The position numbers were made by a program, and so were the translations under genes. Positions 1 through 9,166 of a stretch of 62,453 nt of DNA are shown one piece after another. Source of the stretch: Pseudobdellovibrionaceae bacterium (GTDB taxonomy: Bacteria > Bdellovibrionota > Bdellovibrionia > Bdellovibrionales > Bdellovibrionaceae); the NCBI GenBank assembly GCA_016785955.1, contig JAEUWH010000040.1, positions 1 to 62,453 on the forward strand, given 5' to 3'. The first letter of the stretch is position 1. Every line of letters starts with the position of its first letter. The notes under the pieces were generated by a model that saw only the letters and a program-made list of their open reading frames with translations, was not told where the DNA came from and ran no database searches.

Positions 1-51
1 TCCGGATTCCCAGAGGATATGTTTGACTTCTTCTTTTGACATCTTTTTCAT
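1..51 (-). CDS. N-terminal fragment of a gene running off the left edge
   Basis: An ATG at 51 on the minus strand opens a frame that stays open to the window edge (17 codons, beginning MKKMSKEEVKHILWESG). The composition looks coding, but no clear Shine-Dalgarno (SD) sequence lies in front. A second ATG at codon 4 is an alternative start. Too short to identify. Confidence 0.35.
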   Translation of the reverse strand, partial: MKKMSKEEVKHILWESG

Positions 52-266
52 ATGTCAATACTCGGATATTTGAGTGCAGCGTCAACTACTTAATTGCAGC
101 GTCCAGAGCTAAAACTATTTTTTATAGGAAAAATTTGGGGGCCCGGGCCGTGTGTAAAAAACTCATGTGCGTAGCTTTATTAGTCACTCCCCCACCCCTT
201 TGCTTACCATCAGCTTTGATTGGTTTGAATTGAACAAAAAATAAAAGGCATAGTTTTAGCTTACCC

Positions 267-298
267 CCTTTTAAGACATGTCGATCGTCTTTTAAAGG
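267..298 (+). promoter_or_regulatory. Imperfect hairpin covering the SD of the 310 gene
   Basis: CCTTTTAAGAC (267-277) is nearly complementary to GTCTTTTAAAGG (287-298), with one extra A. The right arm contains AAAGG, the best SD for the gene starting at 310, so the hairpin could mask the ribosome-binding site. Seen in sequence only; function is inference. Confidence 0.3.
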
Positions 299-309
299 AT
301 GGGTAGGTT

Positions 310-747
310 ATGGTAAAATTTTTGATTATTTCCCTCGTTTCAACAATTGCATTTGCATCAACCGAAGCCATCGATTCAGAATGCCGAATCCAAGCCAAAG
401 AAAAGGCAATAACAACCTATCAGTCTTGCGTAAAGGAAGCCCGTTCTCAAAAAATCGACGAAATCCGCAAAGACTATCAGACTAAACTTCAAGAACTTAA
501 ATCGTATTATGATACAGAGATGAAAAAAATGAGTTCCTCCGCAAAGCCCCTTGAGCGTACTGACGAGTCACCTGTAGCCGAAATTACTTTGAAGAAGAAA
601 GGTAAGGCCGCAAAAAACAGTGGCTTACCGGCAAAAAAGACGCAAGGGAAATCACTCCCCGTAAGAAATATTGAACCCGAAACAGTCACCGCCCCTCTAG
701 AAAGCAGTGACACGGAAATTGTGAATATTGAGGAAAACGCGATCTAA
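310..747 (+). CDS. Small secreted Lys/Glu-rich protein, function unknown
   Basis: This 145-residue protein has an N-terminal signal-peptide-like segment (residues 1-20, ending around AFASTEA). A charged helical part follows (about 25-75) with two cysteines (C25, C40) and likely coiled-coil character, then a low-complexity Lys/Pro/Thr tail. No family was recognised. The start at 310 follows AAAGGATGGG at 294-303. Its stop codon (745-747) directly touches the stop codon of the convergent YceI gene at 748, so there is no room for a terminator between them. A periplasmic or surface location is inferred from the signal peptide. Confidence 0.7.
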   Translation: MVKFLIISLVSTIAFASTEAIDSECRIQAKEKAITTYQSCVKEARSQKIDEIRKDYQTKLQELKSYYDTEMKKMSSSAKPLERTDESPVAEITLKKKGKAAKNSGLPAKKTQGKSLPVRNIEPETVTAPLESSDTEIVNIEENAI

Positions 748-1269
748 TTATTTCTTAGGCTTAACGACGGCCTTCGGCGCAGCCGCGGGACTGCGCTCGA
801 TGGGAACAACCACACGTAAATTAACAGTGTCCTTTACACCAATCCCTTTATAAGAAGCCTTGATATTAAAATCGGCTAAACTCAAATCAAACTTAGCCTC
901 AACTTCTTTATCGTTCAAAGCCTTATAAGTTCCTTTGATTTCTTTTTCCACCCCTCGAATTTTTATTTTGCCTACACCCTTACCGTCTTTTCCCTTACCC
1001 GTTACAAGTACAGCTTCCGGGTATTTGTCTACCTCTAGATATTTATTTTTCATATGATCATCACGCAAATCCATTTTTGAAGTCAGCGTTTTTAAATCCA
1101 CTACAATATTTTGAGCGACATACTCACCATTCTGAACCACAACTTTTCCCTTTACACCCTTAGCCGATGCCGTGAATGTTGGCCCCATTGTCACTTTAAA
1201 ATCCACATCCGCTGTCGGTTCTGCAAATACATATGAACTCACTACCAATAACACGATCAAAACTCTCAT
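748..1269 (-). CDS. YceI-family periplasmic protein
   Basis: From the ATG at 1269 the protein is 173 residues with a signal peptide (MRVLIVLLVVSSYVFA). The YceI beta-barrel pattern follows: VDFKVTMGPTFTASAKGVKG near the start, LRDDHMKNKYLEVDKYPEA in the middle, then KIKIRGVEKEIKGTY. YceI proteins are lipocalin-like periplasmic carriers of isoprenoid lipids. The start is chosen because AGGAG sits just upstream; a longer frame to 1350 lacks this and would bury the signal peptide. It is the last gene of the leftward greA run. The Ala/Pro/Lys tail (AAAPKAVVKPKK) is unusual for the family. Confidence 0.85.
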   Translation of the reverse strand: MRVLIVLLVVSSYVFAEPTADVDFKVTMGPTFTASAKGVKGKVVVQNGEYVAQNIVVDLKTLTSKMDLRDDHMKNKYLEVDKYPEAVLVTGKGKDGKGVGKIKIRGVEKEIKGTYKALNDKEVEAKFDLSLADFNIKASYKGIGVKDTVNLRVVVPIERSPAAAPKAVVKPKK

Positions 1270-1356
1270 AAGCGCTCCTGTTAATTTGAGTATAGCAAAT
1301 GATGAAATAATTAAGAAAGCCCTGAAAAAAATTGTTTGATAATGAAACATGAAATC

Positions 1357-2151
1357 TTATGTTAAGCTGTGGGGAAGTATCGTATCAGAAATAATACTAT
1401 CGACGCCCATGGCGACTAACGTTTTTGCTCTTTCTAAATCATTCACTGTCCACGCCGAAGTCAAAACATGAGAACTCTTCAATTTTGCTATTAACATCGG
1501 GTCGACCATTGAATGTCTAATATTTAGAACATGCGGCTCGATCAAAGGAGCCAGCCACATCCGCCTTAAATAATATAAATTCCATATTTCTGGTTCATCC
1601 GTCACAAGCAACGCCCGTGTCAGTCGAGCATCCAGAAATTTAATCTTTAAAAGAGACCAAGGATTAAAACTTGAGAGCAGGACCAAGTCTGCAGCTCCTG
1701 ACCGATTTATGAGTTCAACAACAGATTCCTCTAAACCAAAGTGAATAAAATTTTTTGATTTAATTTCGATATTCAAAAATTCTGGCCGCTCTTTGGTCGC
1801 TAAAACATCTTTTAATGCGGGAAAATTCGCCAATCGATTTAAATCTTCATACGACATTTCAGAAATTTTTACGTTTAATCGAAATCGATCACTCAACGTA
1901 AAATCATGAAACACCACCGGAATCTTATCTTTCGTAAATTGAACATCGATTTCGGCCATCTTATAGCCTTTTTCTTTCGCAACGGCGAGCGATTCAAAAG
2001 AGTTTTCAACAATTGCATCCTGATGATAACCTCGATGGGCTTGAATCTTCGGCAACAACCAATCATGATTCCAAGCAGAAAACTTGCCTAAACGGATTGG
2101 CCAGTCAGCCCAATCATTTTTTATCGATTTTGAAATTGTCTCGGGTCCCAT
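1357..2151 (-). CDS. Glycerophosphodiester phosphodiesterase family protein
   Basis: The protein is a GDPD-type TIM barrel. HRGYHQDAIVENSFES carries the catalytic His-Arg and Glu-Asn-(S/T) elements, AEIDVQFTKDKIPVVFHDF holds the metal-binding E-x-D and the second catalytic His, and INIEIKSK-like and WTVND motifs follow. Such enzymes hydrolyse glycerophosphodiesters to glycerol-3-phosphate and an alcohol. The start at 2151 is preceded by GGAAGG; longer in-frame starts would run deeper into the upstream gene. Even so it overlaps the 3' end of the AsmA-like gene by 38 bp, which suggests translational coupling. No signal peptide, so probably cytoplasmic. Confidence 0.88.
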   Translation of the reverse strand: MGPETISKSIKNDWADWPIRLGKFSAWNHDWLLPKIQAHRGYHQDAIVENSFESLAVAKEKGYKMAEIDVQFTKDKIPVVFHDFTLSDRFRLNVKISEMSYEDLNRLANFPALKDVLATKERPEFLNIEIKSKNFIHFGLEESVVELINRSGAADLVLLSSFNPWSLLKIKFLDARLTRALLVTDEPEIWNLYYLRRMWLAPLIEPHVLNIRHSMVDPMLIAKLKSSHVLTSAWTVNDLERAKTLVAMGVDSIISDTILPHSLT

Positions 2152-4018
2152 ACACCTTCCACTCTTGGTCTTTGGTCGCAATAAATCCATCCACACTGCT
2201 GTCTGTGTTTACCGCTACCCCCACACGAACCGAATTTTGAGAATCAAGCTTTATCAACATACCACTCGAATTTTGCGTGACCTTAATACGTGGTTTGGTG
2301 ATCAACGCCGGAAGCAAAACCCCCCACTTCTCTGTGCTCTTCTGCATAGCGTTCGTATTTTGCCACTGCTCGGCCTTCACATCAACGTCCTGATGCTTTT
2401 CCGTCCCACCCACTACAGAAAACCCCACATTCGATAATTCAAAATACTGATGCGCCAATGTTTTCATCTTTCCCGTCGCCTTGTAGTCTAACTTATTTTT
2501 GCGCCCGACCGCCTTGATCGCAAATTCATCAATCACCAAGGGACTTCCAGAACCCGTAATCAACTCTGCAACCGGTAAGGCCAAATGAATATCTTTTAGA
2601 GTCGAATCTATTTCATATGCTTTTAAATCGTCGGACCTAATCCGCAAATATCCACCAATTTTACCATAGCCATTTTGCATGTTTTGAGCTTCAAAAATTA
2701 CTTTGTTTTTTTTCCACTCACCGGATAACTTTCCAACATCAACCTTTTCAACTCTTCGCACCCCGCGCGCTGAGAAAATAACTCCAAAATCCCGCAGTCG
2801 CCCCTCCAGAGAAATATTGGACTCATTAACAACCCGCAATTGCCCATCAAAAAGACCAAGACGTTCAACTTGTTCGGGTACCTTCAACATTGAAAAAAGT
2901 TGCACAATATTAGAAAGATCAAGTCCCCTCATGCGAATCTCAAATGGTTCCGGTGCCTTTTTTACACCCTTGGCGAAAACAATTTGGCTTACAAAAAACT
3001 CCCCAAGATCACCATTGACAAGGACATCTTTTATTTCGGCTGCAGATGTTTTAATCTGATCCACAAACCCTTCCGCATAAATCTTTAGACTAATCCAATT
3101 TGATCTCAAATTTAAATCTTTAGGAAACTCGTGTGTAAAGCCCTTGAGCATCGAAAGAGATACATTTTTTAATTCAGTTTGCAGCTGGAATTTTTTGTCA
3201 TCAATTCGATTCACCAACTGGACTGAAAAAAACCCTTCCCTTAAAGACCCTAAAAGATTTGATTTAATAACCTTCTCTGGAAACTCGTTATACTCTATTT
3301 TTAAATTTGCTAATTTTTGACTTTCTCCAGACTTGATAAATGTACCCAAATCAATATTGCCATTCATAAACAAAATTTTGGGATGGGTAGAGCGATTTTC
3401 AACTGTGATGTCTCGTAAAAGAAAGTAATCAAATTTCTCGTCAGGATAATATATTTCTAATTTGTTAATGCGAACGCGTTCAATTTCATTACGCAGACTA
3501 TTACGCTCTACACGATCAACAATCGAGATTTGATTTTTTCGTTTCGCCTCGACCGCCAAACCAACCTCACTCGGTATACTGGGCGTCTGACATATCGGAG
3601 TTCGCTCGGTAACTTCTATCTTAAAATCCTGAATTTCAACTTCACTGACCAATTGCCCATCCATTATATACTTAATAATCGATAATGGAATTCTCACCCT
3701 GTTCGCAAATCCACCCGACTTCATATAACACCTGGACTCAGACGCTATTTTAACATCTTCGGCATAGAAACCAATGGCAGGCCTGATACCGTCTTTAAAA
3801 TACAGACCGACATTGCCATGCTGAATTCGCCAGTCCGCACCCACATTGGCAATCGCCTCCGTTAAACGCTCGCGAAACCATTTAGATTGAGCCGCTGTTC
3901 GCACCGACAAACCAACAACAAACGCAAAAAATAATCCTAAAAATAAAATAAAAAAACCTGGCTGTTCGGAAACCAGGTCACTTTCTTTAATAGGTCGGCG
4001 ATTTGATCTATACTCCAC
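2114..4018 (-). CDS. AsmA-like membrane-anchored protein
   Basis: A 634-residue protein with one N-terminal membrane segment (about residues 22-42, FFILFLGLFFAFVVGL) followed by a long beta-rich periplasmic region. The layout (inner-membrane anchor, then repeated amphipathic strands with IDGQL- and LSG-type stretches) resembles AsmA/TamB-type bridge proteins of diderm envelopes, which carry phospholipid or assist outer-membrane assembly. The start is GTG, only 17 nt after greA, with no convincing SD, so coupling to greA is likely. Family assignment rests on architecture rather than on a specific motif. Confidence 0.7.
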   Translation of the reverse strand: MEYRSNRRPIKESDLVSEQPGFFILFLGLFFAFVVGLSVRTAAQSKWFRERLTEAIANVGADWRIQHGNVGLYFKDGIRPAIGFYAEDVKIASESRCYMKSGGFANRVRIPLSIIKYIMDGQLVSEVEIQDFKIEVTERTPICQTPSIPSEVGLAVEAKRKNQISIVDRVERNSLRNEIERVRINKLEIYYPDEKFDYFLLRDITVENRSTHPKILFMNGNIDLGTFIKSGESQKLANLKIEYNEFPEKVIKSNLLGSLREGFFSVQLVNRIDDKKFQLQTELKNVSLSMLKGFTHEFPKDLNLRSNWISLKIYAEGFVDQIKTSAAEIKDVLVNGDLGEFFVSQIVFAKGVKKAPEPFEIRMRGLDLSNIVQLFSMLKVPEQVERLGLFDGQLRVVNESNISLEGRLRDFGVIFSARGVRRVEKVDVGKLSGEWKKNKVIFEAQNMQNGYGKIGGYLRIRSDDLKAYEIDSTLKDIHLALPVAELITGSGSPLVIDEFAIKAVGRKNKLDYKATGKMKTLAHQYFELSNVGFSVVGGTEKHQDVDVKAEQWQNTNAMQKSTEKWGVLLPALITKPRIKVTQNSSGMLIKLDSQNSVRVGVAVNTDSSVDGFIATKDQEWKVYGTRDNFKIDKK

Positions 4019-4035
4019 AGATGGGATTATAGAAA

Positions 4036-4530
4036 TTAGATAAACTTAAAATCAAGGACTTCAAATTCTTTATCTCCTTTTGGAGATTGAACCACAATCA
4101 CATCACCTTTAGATTTTCCGATCAATGCGCGAGCAATCGGTGACAAAATAGAGACTTTGCCTAATTTTACATCGGCTTCATCGATACCCACAATTTGGTA
4201 ATTAACAGTTTCCTCGGTGTCGACATCTGTTAATTCAACAGTCGCTCCAAATACGATTTTTTCAGATTTAATCGTTTTTGGATCAATCACCTCTGCCGTT
4301 GCAATCTTATTTTGAATATCTCCGATACGGCCCTCAATCAGCGACTGACGCTCTTTGGCGGCATCGTACTCGGCATTTTCTGATATATCACCATGAGATC
4401 TGGCTTCTTCTATAGCCTTAATAATACGAGGCCTTTCCTCAAAAGTAAGACGTTTTAACTCTTGATCAAGCATATTTTTTCCATGAACAGTCATGGGCAT
4501 TTTATCTGTTTTCAGTCGCGCGTCCGTCAT
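4036..4530 (-). CDS. greA: Transcription elongation factor GreA
   Basis: GreA rescues backtracked RNA polymerase by stimulating transcript cleavage. The N-terminal coiled-coil hairpin carries the acidic tip in the stretch SHGDISENAEYDAAKE, and the C-terminal globular domain includes LSPIARALIGKSKGDVIVV. The 164-residue length is normal. The start at 4530 is used because GAGG lies just upstream; an in-frame codon at 4548 does not have this. The gene heads the leftward greA / AsmA-like / GDPD / YceI run. A second GreA-fold protein (Rnk) lies at 45549. Confidence 0.95.
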   Translation of the reverse strand: MTDARLKTDKMPMTVHGKNMLDQELKRLTFEERPRIIKAIEEARSHGDISENAEYDAAKERQSLIEGRIGDIQNKIATAEVIDPKTIKSEKIVFGATVELTDVDTEETVNYQIVGIDEADVKLGKVSILSPIARALIGKSKGDVIVVQSPKGDKEFEVLDFKFI

Positions 4531-4748
4531 ATAATCCTCGTTTAACACTTTGCAAAATAAATCAATGAGTTAGAAATTTTGCTCACTAGGGCGATCTTTT
4601 TTAGCCGATTATTCGACTTCTAGCAATACAAAGGATTAGTTTATTGCAACTCTTTGCGTTATCAATCCCCTAAATCTCAAAGACTTATACTCTAAAAAAA
4701 GAGCGCTCAGCTGAATGCGCGTTGAATGACTAATACAGGTGAGGAATA

Positions 4749-5717
4749 TTGAAGCCAATAGTAGACCTAATCAAAAATGCAAATAAAATTGTTCTAACGA
4801 CACACAGAGATTGCGATGGCGACGGTTTAGGTTCTGAACTAGCTCTTTTTCATGCTTTGAAAAAACTAAACAAGGACGTTCAAATTGTCCATGTCGACAC
4901 CCTTCCCAAACGCTATGAAAATTTTTTAAATAAAGATCTCTTCTCATTATTTCGCCCGTCCATGTTTGAGACTCCTATCGATCTGTGCCTAGTTTTCGAC
5001 ACCAATGACGAACGACTCATTGAGCCGCTTTTTTCAGAGATTCAAAATCACTGCAAAAATATCATTTTTGTGGATCACCACCCCCTCCTGAAAACAGGAC
5101 CTCTGCCCACAAAAGCATTTATTGATACAACGGCCGCCAGCACCGGTGAAATTACATATAATATCATAAAACATTTAGATATCCCCATCGACACCACCAT
5201 CGCAGAGTCATTGTATTTAAGTATAGCCTTCGACACCCAACTCTTTCGCTATGTGCGCCGATCGATCATTTCTCATCAAATTGCTATTGAAATTTTACCA
5301 CTCATTCCCTCTCCTGAAGCTATTCATCGCAATCTGTTCGGCGGACAGACTCCAGAAAAAATTAGCTTTATCTCTAAAGCTTTAAGCAAAATTATGTATT
5401 TTCTTGATAACAAAATTGCGATTGTCCTGATTCACAGCAAAGAAATTTCAGATTTTGGACTCACTGCTGAAGACACCCGGGATGTTGTCGATAAAATTCT
5501 AGATATCGACTGCGTCCAAGTCGCTGTGCTATTTCGAGAGGACTCAAAAAATCGCTACAAAATTAGTTTTCGTAGCAAGTCATTTTTGGATGTACTGGAA
5601 ATTTCAGAACTTTTCGGGGGCGGAGGACATCACCATGCATCTGGTGCCATGATAGAAGGTGAATTTCTTAAAATACGCGATCAAATAATTGACTACTTTA
5701 AGAAAAAAATAGAATGA
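4749..5717 (+). CDS. DHH/DHHA1 phosphoesterase, NrnA-like oligoribonuclease
   Basis: Members degrade nanoRNA (2-5 nt) and/or pAp. The DHH domain shows THRDCDGDGLGS near residue 18 (the usual D-x-D site, with Cys where Pro is common), VFDTND near 82, and FVDHHP near 107. The DHHA1 domain ends in GGGGHHHASGAM near 290. The 322-residue length fits NrnA. The start is TTG at 4749, supported by AGGTGAGG upstream. It diverges from greA across about 220 bp. A short frame overlaps its stop codon (ATGA at 5714). Confidence 0.88.
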   Translation: MKPIVDLIKNANKIVLTTHRDCDGDGLGSELALFHALKKLNKDVQIVHVDTLPKRYENFLNKDLFSLFRPSMFETPIDLCLVFDTNDERLIEPLFSEIQNHCKNIIFVDHHPLLKTGPLPTKAFIDTTAASTGEITYNIIKHLDIPIDTTIAESLYLSIAFDTQLFRYVRRSIISHQIAIEILPLIPSPEAIHRNLFGGQTPEKISFISKALSKIMYFLDNKIAIVLIHSKEISDFGLTAEDTRDVVDKILDIDCVQVAVLFREDSKNRYKISFRSKSFLDVLEISELFGGGGHHHASGAMIEGEFLKIRDQIIDYFKKKIE

Positions 5718-5878
5718 ACAAGAAAAAGATGTTTCCCATTATCTGCCGAAAGATCATTGGTCCCATACTTGGACTACTTTCCACATCACAAAAAATTACC
5801 TCACATAAAAAAATAATCCCCAACCCAACGTCCAGATTGAAATGGTTTTTCCATTACTCAACCTTGGTCATTTGCTAG
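5714..5878 (+). CDS. Possible small basic protein overlapping the DHH gene stop
   Basis: An ATG overlaps the TGA of the upstream gene in an ATGA arrangement and opens a 54-codon frame with a Lys-rich N-terminus and a short hydrophobic stretch (IIGPILGLL). No homolog is recognised. Support is only the ATGA geometry and position, so it may be chance. Confidence 0.22.
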   Translation: MNKKKMFPIICRKIIGPILGLLSTSQKITSHKKIIPNPTSRLKWFFHYSTLVIC

Positions 5879-5889
5879 TATTTAGTTAA

Positions 5890-6819
5890 ATGACAAGAAA
5901 AGGAACTACGCTCTCGCCACAAAGAAATTGGGTTAATCGACTCCTCGTTTATTTTCTTATATCTTTGCTATCTTTATTCGCCGCCGATTTAGCAATTTTG
6001 AAAGTGCGTTTATTCTTTCTTCCCGAACGACCGCAACAAAGCACTAGTCGCATGGCCCCGCCCAATCCTATCAAAAGCCGCGATTTTTTTCAGCCCATTG
6101 TTTCACGAAATTTGTTTTCTTCAAAAGGGGAAATTCCTCCGGAAATTCTTCCCAAAGGCGTCGAGGCGAAACCTAAAGACAACGAACCCATACTCAGCAG
6201 CTTACCGTTGAATCTGGTCGGCACATTAGTGCATTCTCTGCCAGAGAAATCGATCGCGGCTATCGAAATAAAATCAAAAAATCAAATCAGCTCTTTCTCG
6301 ACAGGCAAGGACATCGAATCTTTGGCCAAAATCGAAAAAATCACACGCGGAAAAGTTATTATTCGTAACCTGAGCGCCGATCGGTTGGAGTATATTGAAA
6401 TGAAAGATGCAAACAAGGTCACGTTTGACGCAAAACCAAAAGTCGCCAACACCGCCGACGAAAAACCATCTATCATTCAAAAGTCAGGCGATAACAAATT
6501 TGAAATCAAGAAAAGTGATTTAGATGAAAAACTAAAAGATATTCAAAGTATCTTGTATCAAGCGCGCGCGGTCCCCGCACAGCGACCAGGCACCGGCGAA
6601 ACTTATGGGTTTCGCCTACTCGAAATCCAGGCAGACAGTATTTATACTCAACTTGGCCTTCAAGTAATGGACGTGATCACTTCGGTAAATGGCACACCCG
6701 TTACGTCCACTCAGCAAGCTTTAGAGATGTACCAAGCACTTAGAAATTCTTCACAAATTAAGTTGGGCGTCGAGCGCGGCGGGAAAAACGAAGAGCTATC
6801 GTACAACGTAAAACAGTAA
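5890..6819 (+). CDS. gspC: Type II secretion system inner-membrane protein GspC
   Basis: GspC links the inner-membrane platform to the secretin in type II secretion. The 309-residue protein has a short cytoplasmic N-terminus and one membrane segment (about residues 18-40). A homology region follows around 90-150 (LPLNLVGTLVHS...AAIEIKSKNQISSFSTGK). A C-terminal PDZ-like domain runs from about 235 (GFRLLEIQADSIYTQLGLQVMDVI...SVNGTPV). It is followed 30 bp later by gspD and then gspE, as expected for its partners. The proline-rich linker at about 45-60 is typical. Confidence 0.88.
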   Translation: MTRKGTTLSPQRNWVNRLLVYFLISLLSLFAADLAILKVRLFFLPERPQQSTSRMAPPNPIKSRDFFQPIVSRNLFSSKGEIPPEILPKGVEAKPKDNEPILSSLPLNLVGTLVHSLPEKSIAAIEIKSKNQISSFSTGKDIESLAKIEKITRGKVIIRNLSADRLEYIEMKDANKVTFDAKPKVANTADEKPSIIQKSGDNKFEIKKSDLDEKLKDIQSILYQARAVPAQRPGTGETYGFRLLEIQADSIYTQLGLQVMDVITSVNGTPVTSTQQALEMYQALRNSSQIKLGVERGGKNEELSYNVKQ

Positions 6820-6849
6820 ATAGAGTAAAATAGGACGAGGGAAAAACGA

Positions 6850-9165
6850 ATGAGAAAGATAAAAAAATCACTAGTTGTACTTAATGCGTTGGTTCTCACC
6901 GGCCTCCATGCTCAGTCGCAAGAGGAGTTCCCTCCACCACCACCAGATTTTGGTGATTTTGACACTCCGACGGCACCATCCCCGCCCTCCGCGACGGCCT
7001 TAGGTAGTTCGCCCAACTCAAATACCCCTGGCAGCAATACTACAGGAAAAAAAGGCACCAGCTTAACAAAAAATCAGAAACAAAAATTCTCGCAAGCTAA
7101 CGTTGAAGATATTAGTCCTGAAAATTTTCCCGAAACTATCGAGTCATTTGATTTTCCAAATGTTGAAATTACGGATGTCATCAAAGCCATTTCCGAACTC
7201 ACCGGCAAAAACTTTATTATTGACCCCGGCGTCCGCGGCAAAATCACGATCATTGCACCTAGCAAGATCACTGTCGCCGAGGCCTATAAAGCCTTCTTGT
7301 CCGCATTGGCTATCAATGGTTTCACGGTCGTCCCCTCTGGCAGTTTTTTGAAAGTTAAATCGGGTCGAAACGCTCAAAGAGATAATATTGAAACCTACTC
7401 TGGCACCTATTATCCCAACACCGATCAGATGATCACACGGATTATTCACTTAAAACATATTTCGGCAGAACAAGTGAATCGAGATCTCAGAATATTACCC
7501 TCAAAAGATGGCGAAATGAACGTGTACCAACAAACCAACTCGATCATTATCTCTGACTGGGGCGCAAACATTGATCGGGTCATGAAAATCATTAACCAGC
7601 TGGACGTTCCAGGCTTTGATGAACAACTCGAAGTGGTTCGTATACGTTATGCGAAAGCTAAAGACATCGCTGATCTAGTCGATAAAATCGTCAACAAAGG
7701 CCAACGCTCTACGGGCGGAGCGGCCGGTGTGACGGGTGGTTTTGGCGGTGGCGCCCCACGATTTTCCCGACCGGGGGGCTCGGCCAATCAACAAGGAAAT
7801 AGCTTTTTTATGGCTATCCCCGACGATCGAACGAATTCTCTTATTATTGTCGGCAATAAATCCGGCATCGTACGTGTTAAAAAACTGATCGGTCAGCTGG
7901 ACTTCCGACAAAGCGCGGAAGATGGCGGCGGCGTTTTCGTGTATTACGTCAAGCATGGAGAGGCAAAAAAAATCGCGCAAGTCTTACAAGGCGTGGCCAA
8001 AGATGCCGCACCAAAACCCGCAGCATCTGGCCAACCCGCTCCCTTCTTTCCTCCGCCGATGGGAATGGACAACTCCAGCGAAAAATCATCGGGAGCCGTT
8101 TTCGGCGGCGAAGTTAAAATCACCGCTGATGAATCCACAAACAGCTTAATCATCACGGCCGGTAAAGGCGACTACGACACCGTAATGAGTTTACTAAGTA
8201 AAATAGACATCGCTCGGGACCAAGTTTTCGTGGAAGCGATCATTATGGAAATGAGTGCCGGTGATGGTTTTGGATTTAAGCCCTCCTATTATAATTTCGT
8301 TTCTAAAAATGGTATCGCACGACAAAGTTTCTCGGGTGGTTTATCCGCCGAACAAGTGATTAATCCACTAGCTGGTGTTGGCACCGTATTAGGTTTTGGC
8401 TCGGGCGAAGAGGTAGAACTCCAAGTGGGATCAACCAAACAAAAAGTCCCCTCTTTAGTGGGTTTAATCAATCTACTAAAAAAGACAACCAAAGCAAATA
8501 TTCTGTCTCGCCCTCAAATCTTAGCAATGGACAACCAAGAAGCACTGATCCAAGTCGGCGACAAGGTCGTGACATCTGCAAACACGACGGCAAATCAAGG
8601 CGTAACAGTTACCTCACCAGTTTTTGAAGAGGCCTTAATCGAATTAAAACTAAAACCGTTCATTAATCCGACCTCAAAAGCGGTGCGTATGGAAATCGAT
8701 CAAAGCGTCAAGCAACCGTCCGCCGGTGCTTCAACGCCAAAAGCATTCCAAGACAATACCCAGCCATTGGCCACTCGTAAAATTAAAACATTCATCGTCG
8801 TTAATGATGGCGACACCGCCGTACTGGGCGGCTTGATCAAGGATCGAGAAACTGAAGAGATCGTTAAGGTTCCTTTACTTGGAGACCTACCCATTTTAGG
8901 CTGGTTATTCAAATCCAAAGAGACAAATAAAGAAAAAGTAAATATGTTGGTATTCTTAACCCCAAAAATCATCCGCACAGAAGGTGATTCTAAACAAATT
9001 ATATCCAAGCGTTTGGATCAACGCATCGACTTTATCAAAGCTCAAGGTGGCGTAGATCCATACGGTGGTGTTATTGACGAGATCCAGAAACGCACCTCTT
9101 TAGTACCAAAAACAAACGAACCGGTTGATGACAACCCTCCAGATTCAGAAAATGTGACGGAGTAA
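6850..9165 (+). CDS. gspD: Type II secretion outer-membrane secretin GspD
   Basis: The secretin forms the outer-membrane channel. After a signal peptide and a Pro/Ser-rich linker, the N0-N3 domains are visible (DVIKAISELTGKNFIIDP; repeated LDVPGFDEQLEVVRIRYAKAKDIADLV and QLDFRQSAEDGG units). The secretin core includes VEAIIMEMSAGDGFGF, NILSRPQILAMDNQEA and, near the C-terminus, VLGGLIKDRETEEIVKVPLL. The length of 771 is slightly above the usual 650-700 because of the linker and Gly-rich insert near 290-320. SD GAGG lies upstream of 6850. gspE follows after 1 bp. Confidence 0.95.
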   Translation: MRKIKKSLVVLNALVLTGLHAQSQEEFPPPPPDFGDFDTPTAPSPPSATALGSSPNSNTPGSNTTGKKGTSLTKNQKQKFSQANVEDISPENFPETIESFDFPNVEITDVIKAISELTGKNFIIDPGVRGKITIIAPSKITVAEAYKAFLSALAINGFTVVPSGSFLKVKSGRNAQRDNIETYSGTYYPNTDQMITRIIHLKHISAEQVNRDLRILPSKDGEMNVYQQTNSIIISDWGANIDRVMKIINQLDVPGFDEQLEVVRIRYAKAKDIADLVDKIVNKGQRSTGGAAGVTGGFGGGAPRFSRPGGSANQQGNSFFMAIPDDRTNSLIIVGNKSGIVRVKKLIGQLDFRQSAEDGGGVFVYYVKHGEAKKIAQVLQGVAKDAAPKPAASGQPAPFFPPPMGMDNSSEKSSGAVFGGEVKITADESTNSLIITAGKGDYDTVMSLLSKIDIARDQVFVEAIIMEMSAGDGFGFKPSYYNFVSKNGIARQSFSGGLSAEQVINPLAGVGTVLGFGSGEEVELQVGSTKQKVPSLVGLINLLKKTTKANILSRPQILAMDNQEALIQVGDKVVTSANTTANQGVTVTSPVFEEALIELKLKPFINPTSKAVRMEIDQSVKQPSAGASTPKAFQDNTQPLATRKIKTFIVVNDGDTAVLGGLIKDRETEEIVKVPLLGDLPILGWLFKSKETNKEKVNMLVFLTPKIIRTEGDSKQIISKRLDQRIDFIKAQGGVDPYGGVIDEIQKRTSLVPKTNEPVDDNPPDSENVTE

Positions 9166-9166
9166 T

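Noticed and set aside
36-233. A 65-codon rightward frame near the left edge
   Set aside because: No SD, and composition does not look coding; it overlaps the likely start of a leftward gene.
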